Shown here: one piece after another, positions 23,099 through 32,638 of the stretch | How the letters are laid out: the number at the start of each line of letters is the position of its first letter | Position numbering within the stretch: the stretch's first letter is position 1 | Source: Sarocladium kiliense | Taxonomy: Eukaryota; Ascomycota; Sordariomycetes; Hypocreales; Sarocladiaceae | DNA length: 64,000 bases | Assembly (NCBI GenBank): GCA_030734395.1 | Contig: JAUZTG010000042.1 | Coordinates: 806,001-870,000 of the forward strand | Direction: 5' to 3' | Position numbers and translations under genes: made by a program | Notes under the pieces: generated by a model | Database searches by the model: none | What the model saw: the letters and a program-made list of their open reading frames with translations, nothing else | Told to the model about the DNA's origin: nothing

Positions 23099-24514
23099 TT
23101 ATCTCTTGGTTCTCTTACTCCCGCGATAGTCGATCACGCGTCCATATGGCTTTCCCAAAGCCCTCCTGTGCAGATTATCTCTCTTGCCCCACCGATTCAC
23201 GAGCACAAGCCTCTTCTCATGAATATCGAAGCATCGTCCCTTGGTAGAATCCTTACTGCAGACGTTGAACAGTTTCTTGAGCTCCATATCGCAGAAGAGG
23301 CCTTCCTTCACATTCGCATAATCAGCGCCTAGGGACGTCTCCGACGCGCATAGCTCTCGCGCCGAGTTCATTATATGATCGTGTAAGATCAGTTCGCTTT
23401 CTGTGTGGGGTGGCCGTCGAATCATGGCTTTCCTGCGATGCACCGTGGTGTTTCTCGCTGGGATTGCTGTACGTGTCGTGTTTCACAAGATTCAGAATGA
23501 CCGGTCTTGGTTCGTAGCGAAGGCCAAAGGACACACCGTCACACAGCTCCTCGGGGTCTTTCCGACGGCTCAGACTCTCTTTCGTGAATGAGGGCCAATG
23601 GATTTGGAAGCCCGTCACTGCACCTTTCTGCCCTGGATCGAGGATTAGCAAGACAGGATCAAGGTGCCGGCATAGTATCCTATCCCCAACGTACAATAGC
23701 CAAGCCAGAAGCATTTTGGCTGGTAGTCATTCTCATCCGTGATGTGTATCCCACTCCAATGCCAATACGCCCCGCAGATAGCGCCAATATCGCCCGTGAA
23801 GATATACTGATTGCTTCCACGGCCCGGATCCATCACGTTGGAACCCCATCCAATGCACACCTGGTGGTCTCCAGGGCGATAACTGTCATAGTTCTTGGAC
23901 TTGGGAACGTTGATGAGGGAATAAATGCTTTGCCTCTCGTGTTTGATGTGGATTGACCCAAGATTGCCGTGTTCCACGTACCCATTGTTGCGGCCAAGCT
24001 TATTGCCAACCTCATCGCCATAGTTATCGAACACGCGCCTTGTTAAAGTCAGCCTTAAAGGGCTCTCTGTCCTAGAAAAGAAAACGAGATGGAACAACTT
24101 GACAACTTACGCTTCTGGCATTTTTCCCCCTGGGCCTGGGTGAGGCGCAAAAGGGGACTCGTCTTTGAAGTACGGCAGTGTGAACGGTGGATCAATACCG
24201 AAATGAAGCAAGAGAGACGATCCCTCCTTAGAGTTCTTTGTGAAGAACTTGATAGTATCTTTCATAAAGCTGAAGATCCCCAACATTGCACTGGTGATGA
24301 AAAGCGCTGTCGGCGCCCTCTTGGCCGGTCCTGAGAAAACAACGCTCACCAGCTGCTCAGAAGTCCTGTTCAACAGAGAAACATCAGCAGCAGCAAGAAG
24401 GTCAGCATCTTTAGGAATGCTGGGGGCTTCTTGACTGTCAGATGACAGTGTGGAAACGCCATCAGCAACAAGCAGTAACGCAAGCAGCGCTCTGGCGACC
24501 CTTGATCTTCTCAT
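23099..24514 (-). CDS. Secreted protein of unrecognised family, paralog A (possible frame break)
   Basis: Four-exon model of 412 residues: 24514-24111, 24038-23695, 23632-23444 and 23400-23099, with introns of 72, 62 and 43 bp. The N-terminus is a signal peptide (ALLALLLVADGVSTL), followed by a hydrophobic segment near 72-90. The core has CIGWGSNVMDPGRGSN, GDIGAICGAYWHWSG, YQPKCFW and GFQIHWPSF; the C-terminal part has NSARELC, LFCDMELKK and GRCFDIH. The first two introns match paralog B in position and phase, and exon 1 has the same length (404 bp). The third intron is unusually short, with a weak GTGCAT donor. It is needed to reach the frame matching paralog B, so a real intron and a frameshift are both possible. 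Function is unknown; several conserved cysteines suggest an extracellular disulfide-bonded protein. Confidence 0.7.
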
Positions 24515-25151
24515 TTGTTAATGTCAGTAATGTATTCTGGATCTCAAGGTGGCAAGTTATGACTCAAACTGCGCAACTGAACCAGCCATGTGGTATCATT
24601 CCCAGGATGAGCATAGGTTCCTTTATGGCATTTCGGGGTACACTTGAGCAAACAAGCCGCGTCCATCTGGCAGCTGATTCAAGCCAGTCTACAACGACAA
24701 AGGAGAAGTGGAATCAAAATAAGTCAGAGTTCTCGATGGGTCAATGCCGTTCTTGACGGTATCGCTAGCTGTTCTTATGAGAGGCGAACACTGAAGTGAT
24801 GGGCAAGAAGTTTATCATGCCGCTAGGTACAAGTGGTGTGGAATTCTTGAAGGGTCTACAGTTTCGGCACCGCCCATCTCAATTTAGCGGACTCAGACAT
24901 GATTAATAGACTATCAGACCATCAGACAGTCTTTCAAACTAGTTCTCAACTTTGCCTGGGTGAAACAGCATGTAGATGCTCAGAAAGTGGTTCTCGTGGA
25001 TCCATTTGGGTACGCCTGCTGTCGTCTCACCCGCGCGTTCACCCACTACCTCGTGATCGGGCACGCTCATAAGCCTTTAGGATATTCGTCTCCCGCAAAC
25101 CACTCTTCTCGACCCCTACCGCAAGCATCTTTCCATTTAGGGTTGCCAGGT
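24515..25151. other. Intergenic region between the tandem paralogs
   Basis: The 637 bp carry the promoter of paralog A and the 3' end of paralog B. I see no coding frame or repeat. Confidence 0.5.
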
Positions 25152-26695
25152 TTAGCGCCAGTCGACCACCTTCTTATACGGTTCACGCATCGCCCTCTTC
25201 TCAAATGTCTTCCCATTTCCGTCATCCAACTTTGCAACCAGTAGCTGCTGGTGCGTATCAAAGCAACGGCCGATGGCAATATCATCGCAGTAATAGTACA
25301 GCTTTTTGTGTGTCATCTCGCAAAATAGCCGCTCGTGGTCATTTGCATAGTCGGAGCCGTAGGATGTCTCGGATTCACATAGCTCTCGGGCTGAATTCCT
25401 GACGTAGTGGTCCAATATCAGGATCGATCCGGGCCCCTTGCCAGTCGTTACGGGCTTAGTCCTCTTAGGCATGGGACCGTCGTAGGTGATGTTGTAGTAG
25501 TTGTTTGTGATATGTGTATTGTTGATCATTTGCGCCGGCTCGTTGTTCTGAGCGCCAGCCTTGCTGCCTTCATTGTCGATCTTCGTTAGGTTGACCACCT
25601 CTTCATAGATCTTTGGGTCCACGGTAGAATTCGCCAGGTATTGGATAGGGTCGTGTTTCTCGAGATTGAGGTAGTGAGGTATGCGCTCCCATCTGAAGCC
25701 GAAGTCAACGCCATTGCAATACTCTAGCGGATCGCGCAGGCTTTCGATGCTCTCTTTGCTGAAAGATGGCCAACGGACCTGAAATCCGGTTGGCATGCCG
25801 TCATTATCTGCATTCCTGTTAGTGGACAGCCCGTGTCTCGCTATCTTTCTTTTCCTTCGGCTAGGACAAGCTTACAGCGGCCGACCCAAAAGCATTTTGG
25901 CTGATATTCGCCGTCGTCTGTGACATACAAGCCGCTCCAGTGCCAGTAGCCACCACAAATAGCCCCCATGTCGCCACTAAAGATGTAATGGTTGCTTCCG
26001 CGTTCAGGATCCATTGCATTTGCACCCCAACCAATGCAGATCTGATGATCGTAGTGCCTCTGGTAACGGTCCTTGAATGGGTCTAGTTTATAGTTGGGAA
26101 CTCCGAAGACAGAGTAGACGCTCTGGCCGTCGTGTTTGACATGGGTCGCTCCAACGTTCCCGGCTCTCATGAATGTGCCCTTCCGACCCTTCACAACACC
26201 AGCCCGTCGACCGAAGTCATCATAGGTGCGTCTGGACGGTTCATGCCTCGTCAGTACCTCCGATCGAAGCTAGTTGACAACATGCACATACATTTCGGGC
26301 ATCCGACCCTCCGGATTCTTGTACTTCGTGATGGACTTCTCGGTCCCCTTTACCAGATCTACCCAAGGTGGCTCGGTGCCGAGTTGCATCATATGAGTTG
26401 AACCTTTACGTTTGTTCTTTGTCCACAACATGATCGTATCCCGTAGGAAGTCAAAAGGTCCTACCATTGTGCCAACAACGATTAGCGGCGTGAAGTCTAC
26501 GACTCTCTCTACCAGGCGAGCATCGTTCATCTTGTCGGATTCTGTGCGCGTGGTGTCTTCAGATTCCGTCTCTACAGCTGAAGCTGCGGTGTCGCCGTCA
26601 AGATGAGTAGTTTGGACATCCCGATGCAGCGATGTGGTGCTCTCGATAGCCCAACAAATGGTGGAGAGAACAAGTATCAATCTCTCAGGTCGCAT
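25152..26695 (-). CDS. Secreted protein of unrecognised family, paralog B
   Basis: Three-exon model of 471 residues: 26695-26292, 26231-25876 and 25807-25152, introns 60 and 68 bp. The N-terminus looks like a signal peptide (LILVLSTICWAIE), followed by an acidic Thr/Ser-rich spacer and a hydrophobic segment before FLRDTIMLWTKN. The core repeats the motifs of paralog A (CIGWGANAMDPERGSN, GDMGAICGGYWHWSG, YQPKCFW, GFQVRWPSF). The C-terminal block has NSARELCESETSYGSDYAN, LFCEM and GRCFDTH. In a 54-residue core window about 70% of positions match paralog A. Between the two blocks it carries about 62 residues absent from A, with four N-glycosylation sequons. I do not recognise the family; catalytic residues are not apparent. 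Confidence 0.8.
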
Positions 26696-27092
26696 CGTCT
26701 TAGTTCTCGTTTCGGTGGAGTTTCGGAATAAGCAGCAGTCGATGAGGAGCGATGGGCATGACCGGGCACCAGAAGGCCTGGGCAGTCATTCTTCAAAGAA
26801 TCATATACCGCAGGGAAACAAAGAACCAGCCACCCTCATATCTCTTGAGAGCAGAAAAGCGAAGATCCATAGCACGATGAGAACATTGCGAAGCTCACGA
26901 TCGGACTCCAAGCTTCAGCCGCCACAGCTTAACTCCATGGATAACCTTCGTGTTACTGGTGGGCCGGTCACAATTACAGCAGAAACCAGCCGTGTATTTA
27001 AATGAGTCCGCGGGTAAACCCGAAAATAAGACGATACGTACAGACTTCGGATCACAGCAATACAGGTTGCTTGGACAATACGATGAAACAGG
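26696..27092. other. Intergenic region upstream of paralog B
   Basis: 397 bp holding the paralog B promoter and the 3' end of the Zn2Cys6 gene. No other element seen. Confidence 0.5.
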
Positions 27093-28480
27093 TCAGAAGC
27101 ACAACTCCTCACGCAAGGAACCACCGCGCTCCGCCAGCCACCCATCCGCCTCATCCTCGCCCATCATCGCCGACAAAAGTATTCTTCCGAAAGAGTCCAC
27201 ATCGTCAGCTTTAGCCTCATCAAGGACCTTCCTGAATTGCGCATTAGTAACCACAAAGTGATTCCTCTCTTTCCAGGCCCTGGCGAACTCGACTGGCGTC
27301 TTCGCCCGCCACAAGTACGCCGACAATGTCCAAGAGTGCACTAGGCCCATTTTCCCGTCGCATGCTAACAGCATACCTCCTGAAACCATACGATATGTCT
27401 GCAGGAAGAAGAATATGAACAGCATGGTTCTTCGTGCTGACTCTTGGAATAGCCATTGCTTCCAGAATGTCTTTGTCGGCCCAATAGGGTCTAATGGTAA
27501 ATCGGGTGCCGGGAACAGGGGGTCTTCGAAGTGAACGTGGGAGAGCAGGGATAGCGCGGCATTTTCGAGATTGGGGATATCTTTGTCAGCACTTCTTTTT
27601 GCGACAATATCCCCGTCGAATAAACGGATTATCTGGTAGAGAAGAAGGGCGTGGGCGTATGCGAGGGTGTCAAAGGCGGTAGTCGGACATGGTGAAGAGA
27701 GAAGATCCTGGCAGTAAGACTCAATAGAGCGCATTATAACAGGGCTGTTAAGGTTGTTTTTGGCGAGATATAAAGCGCACGCTGCTTGAGCGTCTGATGG
27801 ATCGTTTGTCAGTAACTGTCAGGAAAGATGATAAATCGGCAGGACATACCTCGGATAGACGTGGGGACATAATCGCGGTATAGAAAGTGGTGGCTCCACG
27901 GGGTACAGAGGTCCTCTACCATAGATCTTGGAACCTTCATGAATGTGTCGATGGCAAATTGGAGATGAGACGCCACGACATCGGCTATGTACTTCAGATC
28001 CCTTGCTGATGGAGGGACCAGCGCCGATGATTGTGTGAGCCTTTGTACTGCATCGGGCGAGTGTACGACCCGTAGACCATCGGGGAATGTCCTGGTGTAA
28101 GGGTCGACATAATTGATGAGCAAGGGGTTGATGCAGTCTGCTGCGTTGCTGAAGCTGGGATCGAGTTCACTGGTCGAGAAGCTTGGCGGCGTAGGTAAGG
28201 TCTCGCTCCCATCACCGAGATCCAGCCCGATGGGCATCGATGCCAAAGTCGGCTCAGCTGCAATATCTTCTCCGATGTCGCTTTGTCCAAAGCAATGTCT
28301 TTGACGAGCAGTGACCCTGGCGCGGTGAGGGGGGTACTCGCAGGGTATGCAACGTGTGGAACAGCGGAGACAAGACGGCACAGCAAAGTCACATCGGCGC
28401 TTCGCCTTTGTGCAAGCAGCACAGGCCTTCTGGCGTGGCGGTGGGTTTCGACGCTCGGTTGCGGAGTAGGAGGTTGCCAT
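27093..28480 (-). CDS. Zn2Cys6 (C6) transcription factor
   Basis: Predicted 443-residue nuclear regulator. Exon 1 is 28480-27850 and exon 2 is 27793-27093, with a 56-bp intron. The zinc cluster has cysteines at 20, 23, 30, 37, 40 and 47 (spacing C-x2-C-x6-C-x6-C-x2-C-x6-C) with the basic run TKAKRR. The middle region contains the LLLYQIIRLFDGDI helix and the WLFQESARRT motif common to fungal C6 activators. A short acidic/Ser linker separates the two parts. The ATG at 28480 is used because the frame upstream opens only with GTG. It is transcribed away from the NmrA-like gene across a 684-bp region holding a CGG-N4-CCG palindrome, which such factors commonly bind. Target genes are unknown; the neighbouring secreted paralogs are candidates by position only. 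Confidence 0.9.
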
Positions 28481-28741
28481 GGTCGAGACGATCACGGCTG
28501 GTTCTGGCCCGGCAGTGGTAAGGAGATGGATTCGTCTTGTCGTACCGGCTGAGTCAGAAGTCCGCCACCGATATAGGATCCGACTTCTATCCCCAGCGAA
28601 TCAGATACCTTTTTGTGATGTGACTCGCAGTACGAAGGGGTCGAGTCGAGATGAATTGACGTGGTTTGTGTTGCTGAGAAGTCGTGAATCCTCCCGTTCC
28701 GGAGGCTGCGACGGCGGGTAGAAGAGACAAAGCGGGGCCTT

Positions 28742-28755
28742 GGCGGAGTTCCGCC
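28742..28755. promoter_or_regulatory. Perfect 14-bp palindrome with CGG-N4-CCG core
   Basis: GGCGGAGTTCCGCC is an inverted repeat of six bases with a two-base centre. Inverted CGG triplets are the usual target of dimeric Zn2Cys6 proteins. It lies about 260 bp before the C6 gene start and about 410 bp before the NmrA-like start, so autoregulation or joint control is a reasonable inference. Confidence 0.5.
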
Positions 28756-28768
28756 GGGTGGGTCTCCC

Positions 28769-28780
28769 GTGTCGCGACAC
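28769..28780. promoter_or_regulatory. Perfect 12-bp palindrome
   Basis: GTGTCGCGACAC equals its own reverse complement and lies 13 bp from the CGG palindrome. I cannot name a factor for it. Confidence 0.4.
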
Positions 28781-29164
28781 CGCCAATGCCGATGCGCAAG
28801 GCGTGTTAGTCGACGAGGCGGCAGGGATATCGATCGAAGCATCCCGAGATGGTATGTGGGCAGTCGTTCTACGAACTTTCCATGTTGCACTGCATGACTT
28901 ATACATGGCGGGATTGCGGCAGCATGAGGCAAACACATCCGCTCGCGGCGCGGAGTTAGTCCCTACATGTGCTGATCTTGAGACTATTGACGCTTTGCTG
29001 AGAAATACAGATGGCCTGTGTGCTTTTCTTGTCCATATATATGTTAGAGATGTCATCTCTCGTCGCAAAACCGGAGCTCTCCTTCTTCTCGTGCACCCTC
29101 TCAACTCACACCTAAGCACACGTGTTTACAGAACATAGTCTCTTCAACACCTTCGACAACCACA

Positions 29165-30103
29165 ATGTCTGCCCCAACAACCTTCGTCTGCGGCGCAACC
29201 GGCACCCAAGGCGGCGCCCTCGCCTCTGTCCTGCTCTCTCAATCCCTTCCTGTCCATTGCCTCGCTCGCAACCCCTCCTCTTCAGCCGCCCAATCCCTCT
29301 CCTCACGCGGCGCAGAGGTCTATCCCGGCTCCTACGACGACCTCCCCGCCCTCACCGAAGCTCTCACTGGCTGTACGACCCTCTACATGAACTTCATGCC
29401 AGACTTCACGGATTTGAGCGCCGAGCTACGTTGGGCACAGACGATCTTAAAGATTGCTGGAGAGAAAGGTGTGAAGCGTGTGCTGTACTCTTCTGGCTTT
29501 GGGATGGATGATCCCATGAGTTTACCTGGGATAGTGAAAGGAAGCTTTACGGCTCAAGTGCTCTCGTCGAAGAAGAGTATTGAAGATGAGGTTCGTGCAG
29601 CGAAGCATGTTCCTCACTGGACGCTCTTCCGCCCCGGCTGGTTCATGGCCAACCTTCTCAACCCTTTCGCCGAGAGAATGTGTCCCACTCTAGTCTCACC
29701 CGCAGGAGTCTGGGCTGTCGCCTTCGCGCCATCCACACGTCTCCCTATGATCGACACTGCAACCATGGGGAGATTCACCGCCGCCGCAGTCCTGGATCCT
29801 GAGAAATTCGATGGGAAGGTGATCACCTATTGTGACGAGTTGCTCTCTCTTGAGGAGGTCGTGGCCCATGTCGGCAAGGCTACCGGGAGAAAGGGGCTGA
29901 AGGTCGAGTATCTCCCCGAGGACGATGTTCAGGCACAGATATCTACGAATCCGTTCTTACATGGCCAGTACATTTCGCGGGGCATGGGGAATATGGTGGA
30001 CATGGAGGCAGTGAAGGGGTTCGGCATAGAGCTCAGTTCATTGAGCGCATTCCTCGAAAGAGAGAAGGTCCGTGTGGTTGAGACTTTCAACTCTGCTTCT
30101 TAA
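29165..30103 (+). CDS. NmrA-like NAD(P)-binding protein
   Basis: Single-exon 312-residue atypical short-chain dehydrogenase of the NmrA/HSCARG type. The N-terminus forms a Rossmann fold with GATGTQG at residues 10-16 (GxxGxxG). The active-site YxxxK of true dehydrogenases is not obvious; VLYSSGFG occupies the equivalent strand. Members either sense the NAD(P) redox state and bind transcription factors, or act as reductases in secondary metabolism. The ATG at 29165 follows a CT-rich leader and an E-box. It shares a promoter with the Zn2Cys6 gene, which suggests a regulator and co-regulator pair, but no direct evidence links them. Confidence 0.9.
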   Translation: MSAPTTFVCGATGTQGGALASVLLSQSLPVHCLARNPSSSAAQSLSSRGAEVYPGSYDDLPALTEALTGCTTLYMNFMPDFTDLSAELRWAQTILKIAGEKGVKRVLYSSGFGMDDPMSLPGIVKGSFTAQVLSSKKSIEDEVRAAKHVPHWTLFRPGWFMANLLNPFAERMCPTLVSPAGVWAVAFAPSTRLPMIDTATMGRFTAAAVLDPEKFDGKVITYCDELLSLEEVVAHVGKATGRKGLKVEYLPEDDVQAQISTNPFLHGQYISRGMGNMVDMEAVKGFGIELSSLSAFLEREKVRVVETFNSAS

Positions 30104-30514
30104 GTTGGCTTGGTGAAAGCGTCGCGAGGATCACTATATATACACTGTTGAATTCAAAGTTCAATCGCATGAAACGTGTCGTATCATTGTTTGCAACTTT
30201 AGACACCATCGTGCCTTCGAAAGTGCGAGACCAAAATCCCATGTATGTCCTTGTGCTAGCCTGTCGTGTATCGAATAGCCAAAGGCCAATGCCATCCGTC
30301 CAGCAATGAAAACAGTGGTATCAGTCCAACCCATAATGATCTAGGGCCTCCCGATACTAAGGATCCTCATTGAATCCTCAAGTAAGGCCCATAGTCAAAG
30401 CCAAAGTGACAAGACGCCGGTTCCCACGGAACATGGATCCCAGTTGAAACCAAAAAGCACAGCGCCTCCTGAAATATCCCAAGCCGAACACCGATACGCA
30501 AAACAATGCAAGAA
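30104..30514. other. Convergent intergenic region
   Basis: 411 bp between the 3' ends of the NmrA-like and GH76 genes. It should hold both polyadenylation regions. No further feature seen. Confidence 0.5.
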
Positions 30515-32638
30515 TCACTCGTTGATAGACCTTGATCGCCTGTTGCTTGCAACAGACTTCCTCCTCAATTCCTGTGGCGTTGCTTCCGCCTCCTGCACCG
30601 AAGTCGGCCGTGACGCCACTCTATCCAAACTTGCTGATTGTGGTAATCCAGAGAATCTCGAAGTAGACGGCTGCATAGACATCGGTCTTCCTGACGCATC
30701 ATATACTTGACTGGCTCGTAGAGAGGGGTTGTGAGGCCATCCACGAGGCATGCTCGACAATCGTCTCTGGTTCCGGTCTGGCTCGCTCACGCTCCTGACG
30801 TGTCCGAATGCAACAGCAGGAGCTTGTGTGATCTCCATGCCATCAGAGCTTGTCTGGGAGCTCCGCTCACTGATGATGGTTCCTGCGGCACCCTTCTCAT
30901 TATATTGAGAGTCGCGCTTCTGAAGGACTGCAGCACCGGCAGCCGAACCTCCGCCTGTGAATAAGGCGATTGCTGCTGATTTCGCCCCCAAGAACTGCTG
31001 TTTGACAGTTCGGTCCGATGTTTCATCAATCATCATAAAGCAAACACCCGCGATGAAGCCTCCACCAACCAAGATGGTGATGATGACGACTCCGACGATA
31101 TCGCCAGCATTCAGTGGTCGATACGTCCTGCCTTCGGGTACCGTGCGGCCAATATCGCCTCCACCAGCACCCGGGTCTGCTTTACTCGTACCACCAGTCT
31201 TCGAGGTCTTTGCGTCCGATCGCGATTGGATCATGTTAGCCATGATGACCTCAGCAGCAGCCATTTGTTGTCCGACTCCTGTCGTTCCGTCCCAAGTTGC
31301 GTTTACCCAGTGCAATCCGCACATTCGGCCATTGTCACCACCCGTACATTCGGTGATTGCTGCTTCCGCAGAGGCCCGCAGGTATGGCATGATGAAGTCG
31401 TACGTACTCGGGACCCACTTCGTCGTGGCAGCAAGCCAACGACTCAAGTATGCCTTGAAAGATTGCTGGTCGAGGTTGCAGAGGTTCACAGGTTCACAGG
31501 CCACTTCCGTCATGATGTTCTTTTCAGGCCCAGTGAAGAAAACCTTGACGCCATCAAGGAGGAGGTCCAGGCGGTCCTTCCACTTCTCCTCTCCAGTCAT
31601 GTTGTACATGGCCGAAGCGCCATTGATGAAAACGCCCGCATTGTATGTCCATTGGAAACGGGTGAGCTTTGTGCAGTTGTCGTGAATGTGTCCACCATCG
31701 TAGACGTAGCCTCTTTCATCGATCAGGTCGGTTCCAATCATCCAGTCCCAAGTCTTCTCAGCCCAGTCCGAGTACGATGTGTTGCCAGTGAAAAGCGCAA
31801 GTCGCGCAGCAATCGCGAAGAAGCAGCCATTGGAAATCGAGTTTTTGTAATCGTATCCGTTGTTCCATTCGAAAATCTGCCACCGAAGGCCACCGTTGCA
31901 ATGCGACTTGTCCCAGCGAGCAGCCTGAGTGTTGAAAACGGCCTGTGCGAGGCCCAGCCATTGAGGTTCGTCTTCTGGAGGGTTGGGGAAGTTGTACTCA
32001 GCAGCGGCCATAACTGCGAGACCCCAGAAACCCTGATCGTCGTTTCCTTCGTTGAGCACTTGCGCCTTAGGCATGTAGTCATCGTGTTCGCCGACCTGAG
32101 CAAGGAGACCTGTCATGGTCAAGTTGACATAGCTGTCGTCACCGGTGTAATACCAGTAGTCTACAAGAGTACCGAACATGGCACCAGCTGCCCACCCTGT
32201 GCGTGAATCAATGTCAGTACTGCGATTCTGAGACCAAAGGCGTCGAGTGAAGAAGGCCATAGGCAGTGGAAGTGGCAAGGGATCGAGCACACATACAGTA
32301 GTATGGTTGAGGCAGTAAACCAGGTTCTTGACCTGGTTCGTCGCCATGGTACATGGTAAGCATGTCCTCCATAAGGCTCTTAGAAACCTTCTTGATAGAA
32401 TCTGCAGTCGATCCATCGTCAGTAAAGAGTGTGCATAAGACAGTGAGCCGAACGACAAGTCTGGAACATTGTCGCAGACGACTGGCGTGGAGGCTCGGCA
32501 CGTACCGGTGGAATTAAGGTCGAGATCGTAGGCGGCCTGAGTAAACGGCGACCAAATCAGGAGAAGCAGCCATGACAGTTGTTTTGAGAACCGGCGTGGA
32601 CCAGGAAGGCCGCCATTGTTGTGGTTGATGAGAGGCAT
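30515..32638 (-). CDS. GH76 family cell-wall protein (Dfg5/Dcw1 type)
   Basis: Predicted 639-residue wall or membrane protein related to endo-alpha-1,6-mannanases; in yeast Dfg5 and Dcw1 help transfer GPI proteins to the wall. Exons are 32638-32506, 32401-32297 and 32196-30515; introns are 104 and 100 bp. The signal peptide ends near residue 35. AYDLDLNST, SIKKVSKSLMEDM and PYYWWAAGAMFG join correctly only after splicing. The catalytic Asp pair lies in GNDDQGFW. Cysteines and many N-glycosylation sites fill the domain up to about residue 400. A helix (VGVVIITILVGGGFIAGV) and a long Ser/Arg-rich tail follow, so it looks membrane-spanning rather than GPI-linked. The unspliced frame stays open through both introns, which can mislead gene callers. 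Confidence 0.9.
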   Translation of the reverse strand: MPLINHNNGGLPGPRRFSKQLSWLLLLIWSPFTQAAYDLDLNSTGTCRASTPVVCDNVPDLSFGSLSYAHSLLTMDRLQILSRRFLRALWRTCLPCTMATNQVKNLVYCLNHTTVCVLDPLPLPLPMAFFTRRLWSQNRSTDIDSRTGWAAGAMFGTLVDYWYYTGDDSYVNLTMTGLLAQVGEHDDYMPKAQVLNEGNDDQGFWGLAVMAAAEYNFPNPPEDEPQWLGLAQAVFNTQAARWDKSHCNGGLRWQIFEWNNGYDYKNSISNGCFFAIAARLALFTGNTSYSDWAEKTWDWMIGTDLIDERGYVYDGGHIHDNCTKLTRFQWTYNAGVFINGASAMYNMTGEEKWKDRLDLLLDGVKVFFTGPEKNIMTEVACEPVNLCNLDQQSFKAYLSRWLAATTKWVPSTYDFIMPYLRASAEAAITECTGGDNGRMCGLHWVNATWDGTTGVGQQMAAAEVIMANMIQSRSDAKTSKTGGTSKADPGAGGGDIGRTVPEGRTYRPLNAGDIVGVVIITILVGGGFIAGVCFMMIDETSDRTVKQQFLGAKSAAIALFTGGGSAAGAAVLQKRDSQYNEKGAAGTIISERSSQTSSDGMEITQAPAVAFGHVRSVSEPDRNQRRLSSMPRGWPHNPSLRASQVYDASGRPMSMQPSTSRFSGLPQSASLDRVASRPTSVQEAEATPQELRRKSVASNRRSRSINE

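Larger units (their letters stand above)
28481..29164. promoter_or_regulatory. Shared divergent promoter of the Zn2Cys6 and NmrA-like genes
   Basis: The 684 bp between the two start codons serve both genes. It contains the palindromes at 28742-28755 and 28769-28780, a CT-rich run at about 29050-29110 and an E-box (CACGTG) at 29119-29124, close to the NmrA-like start. Confidence 0.7.
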
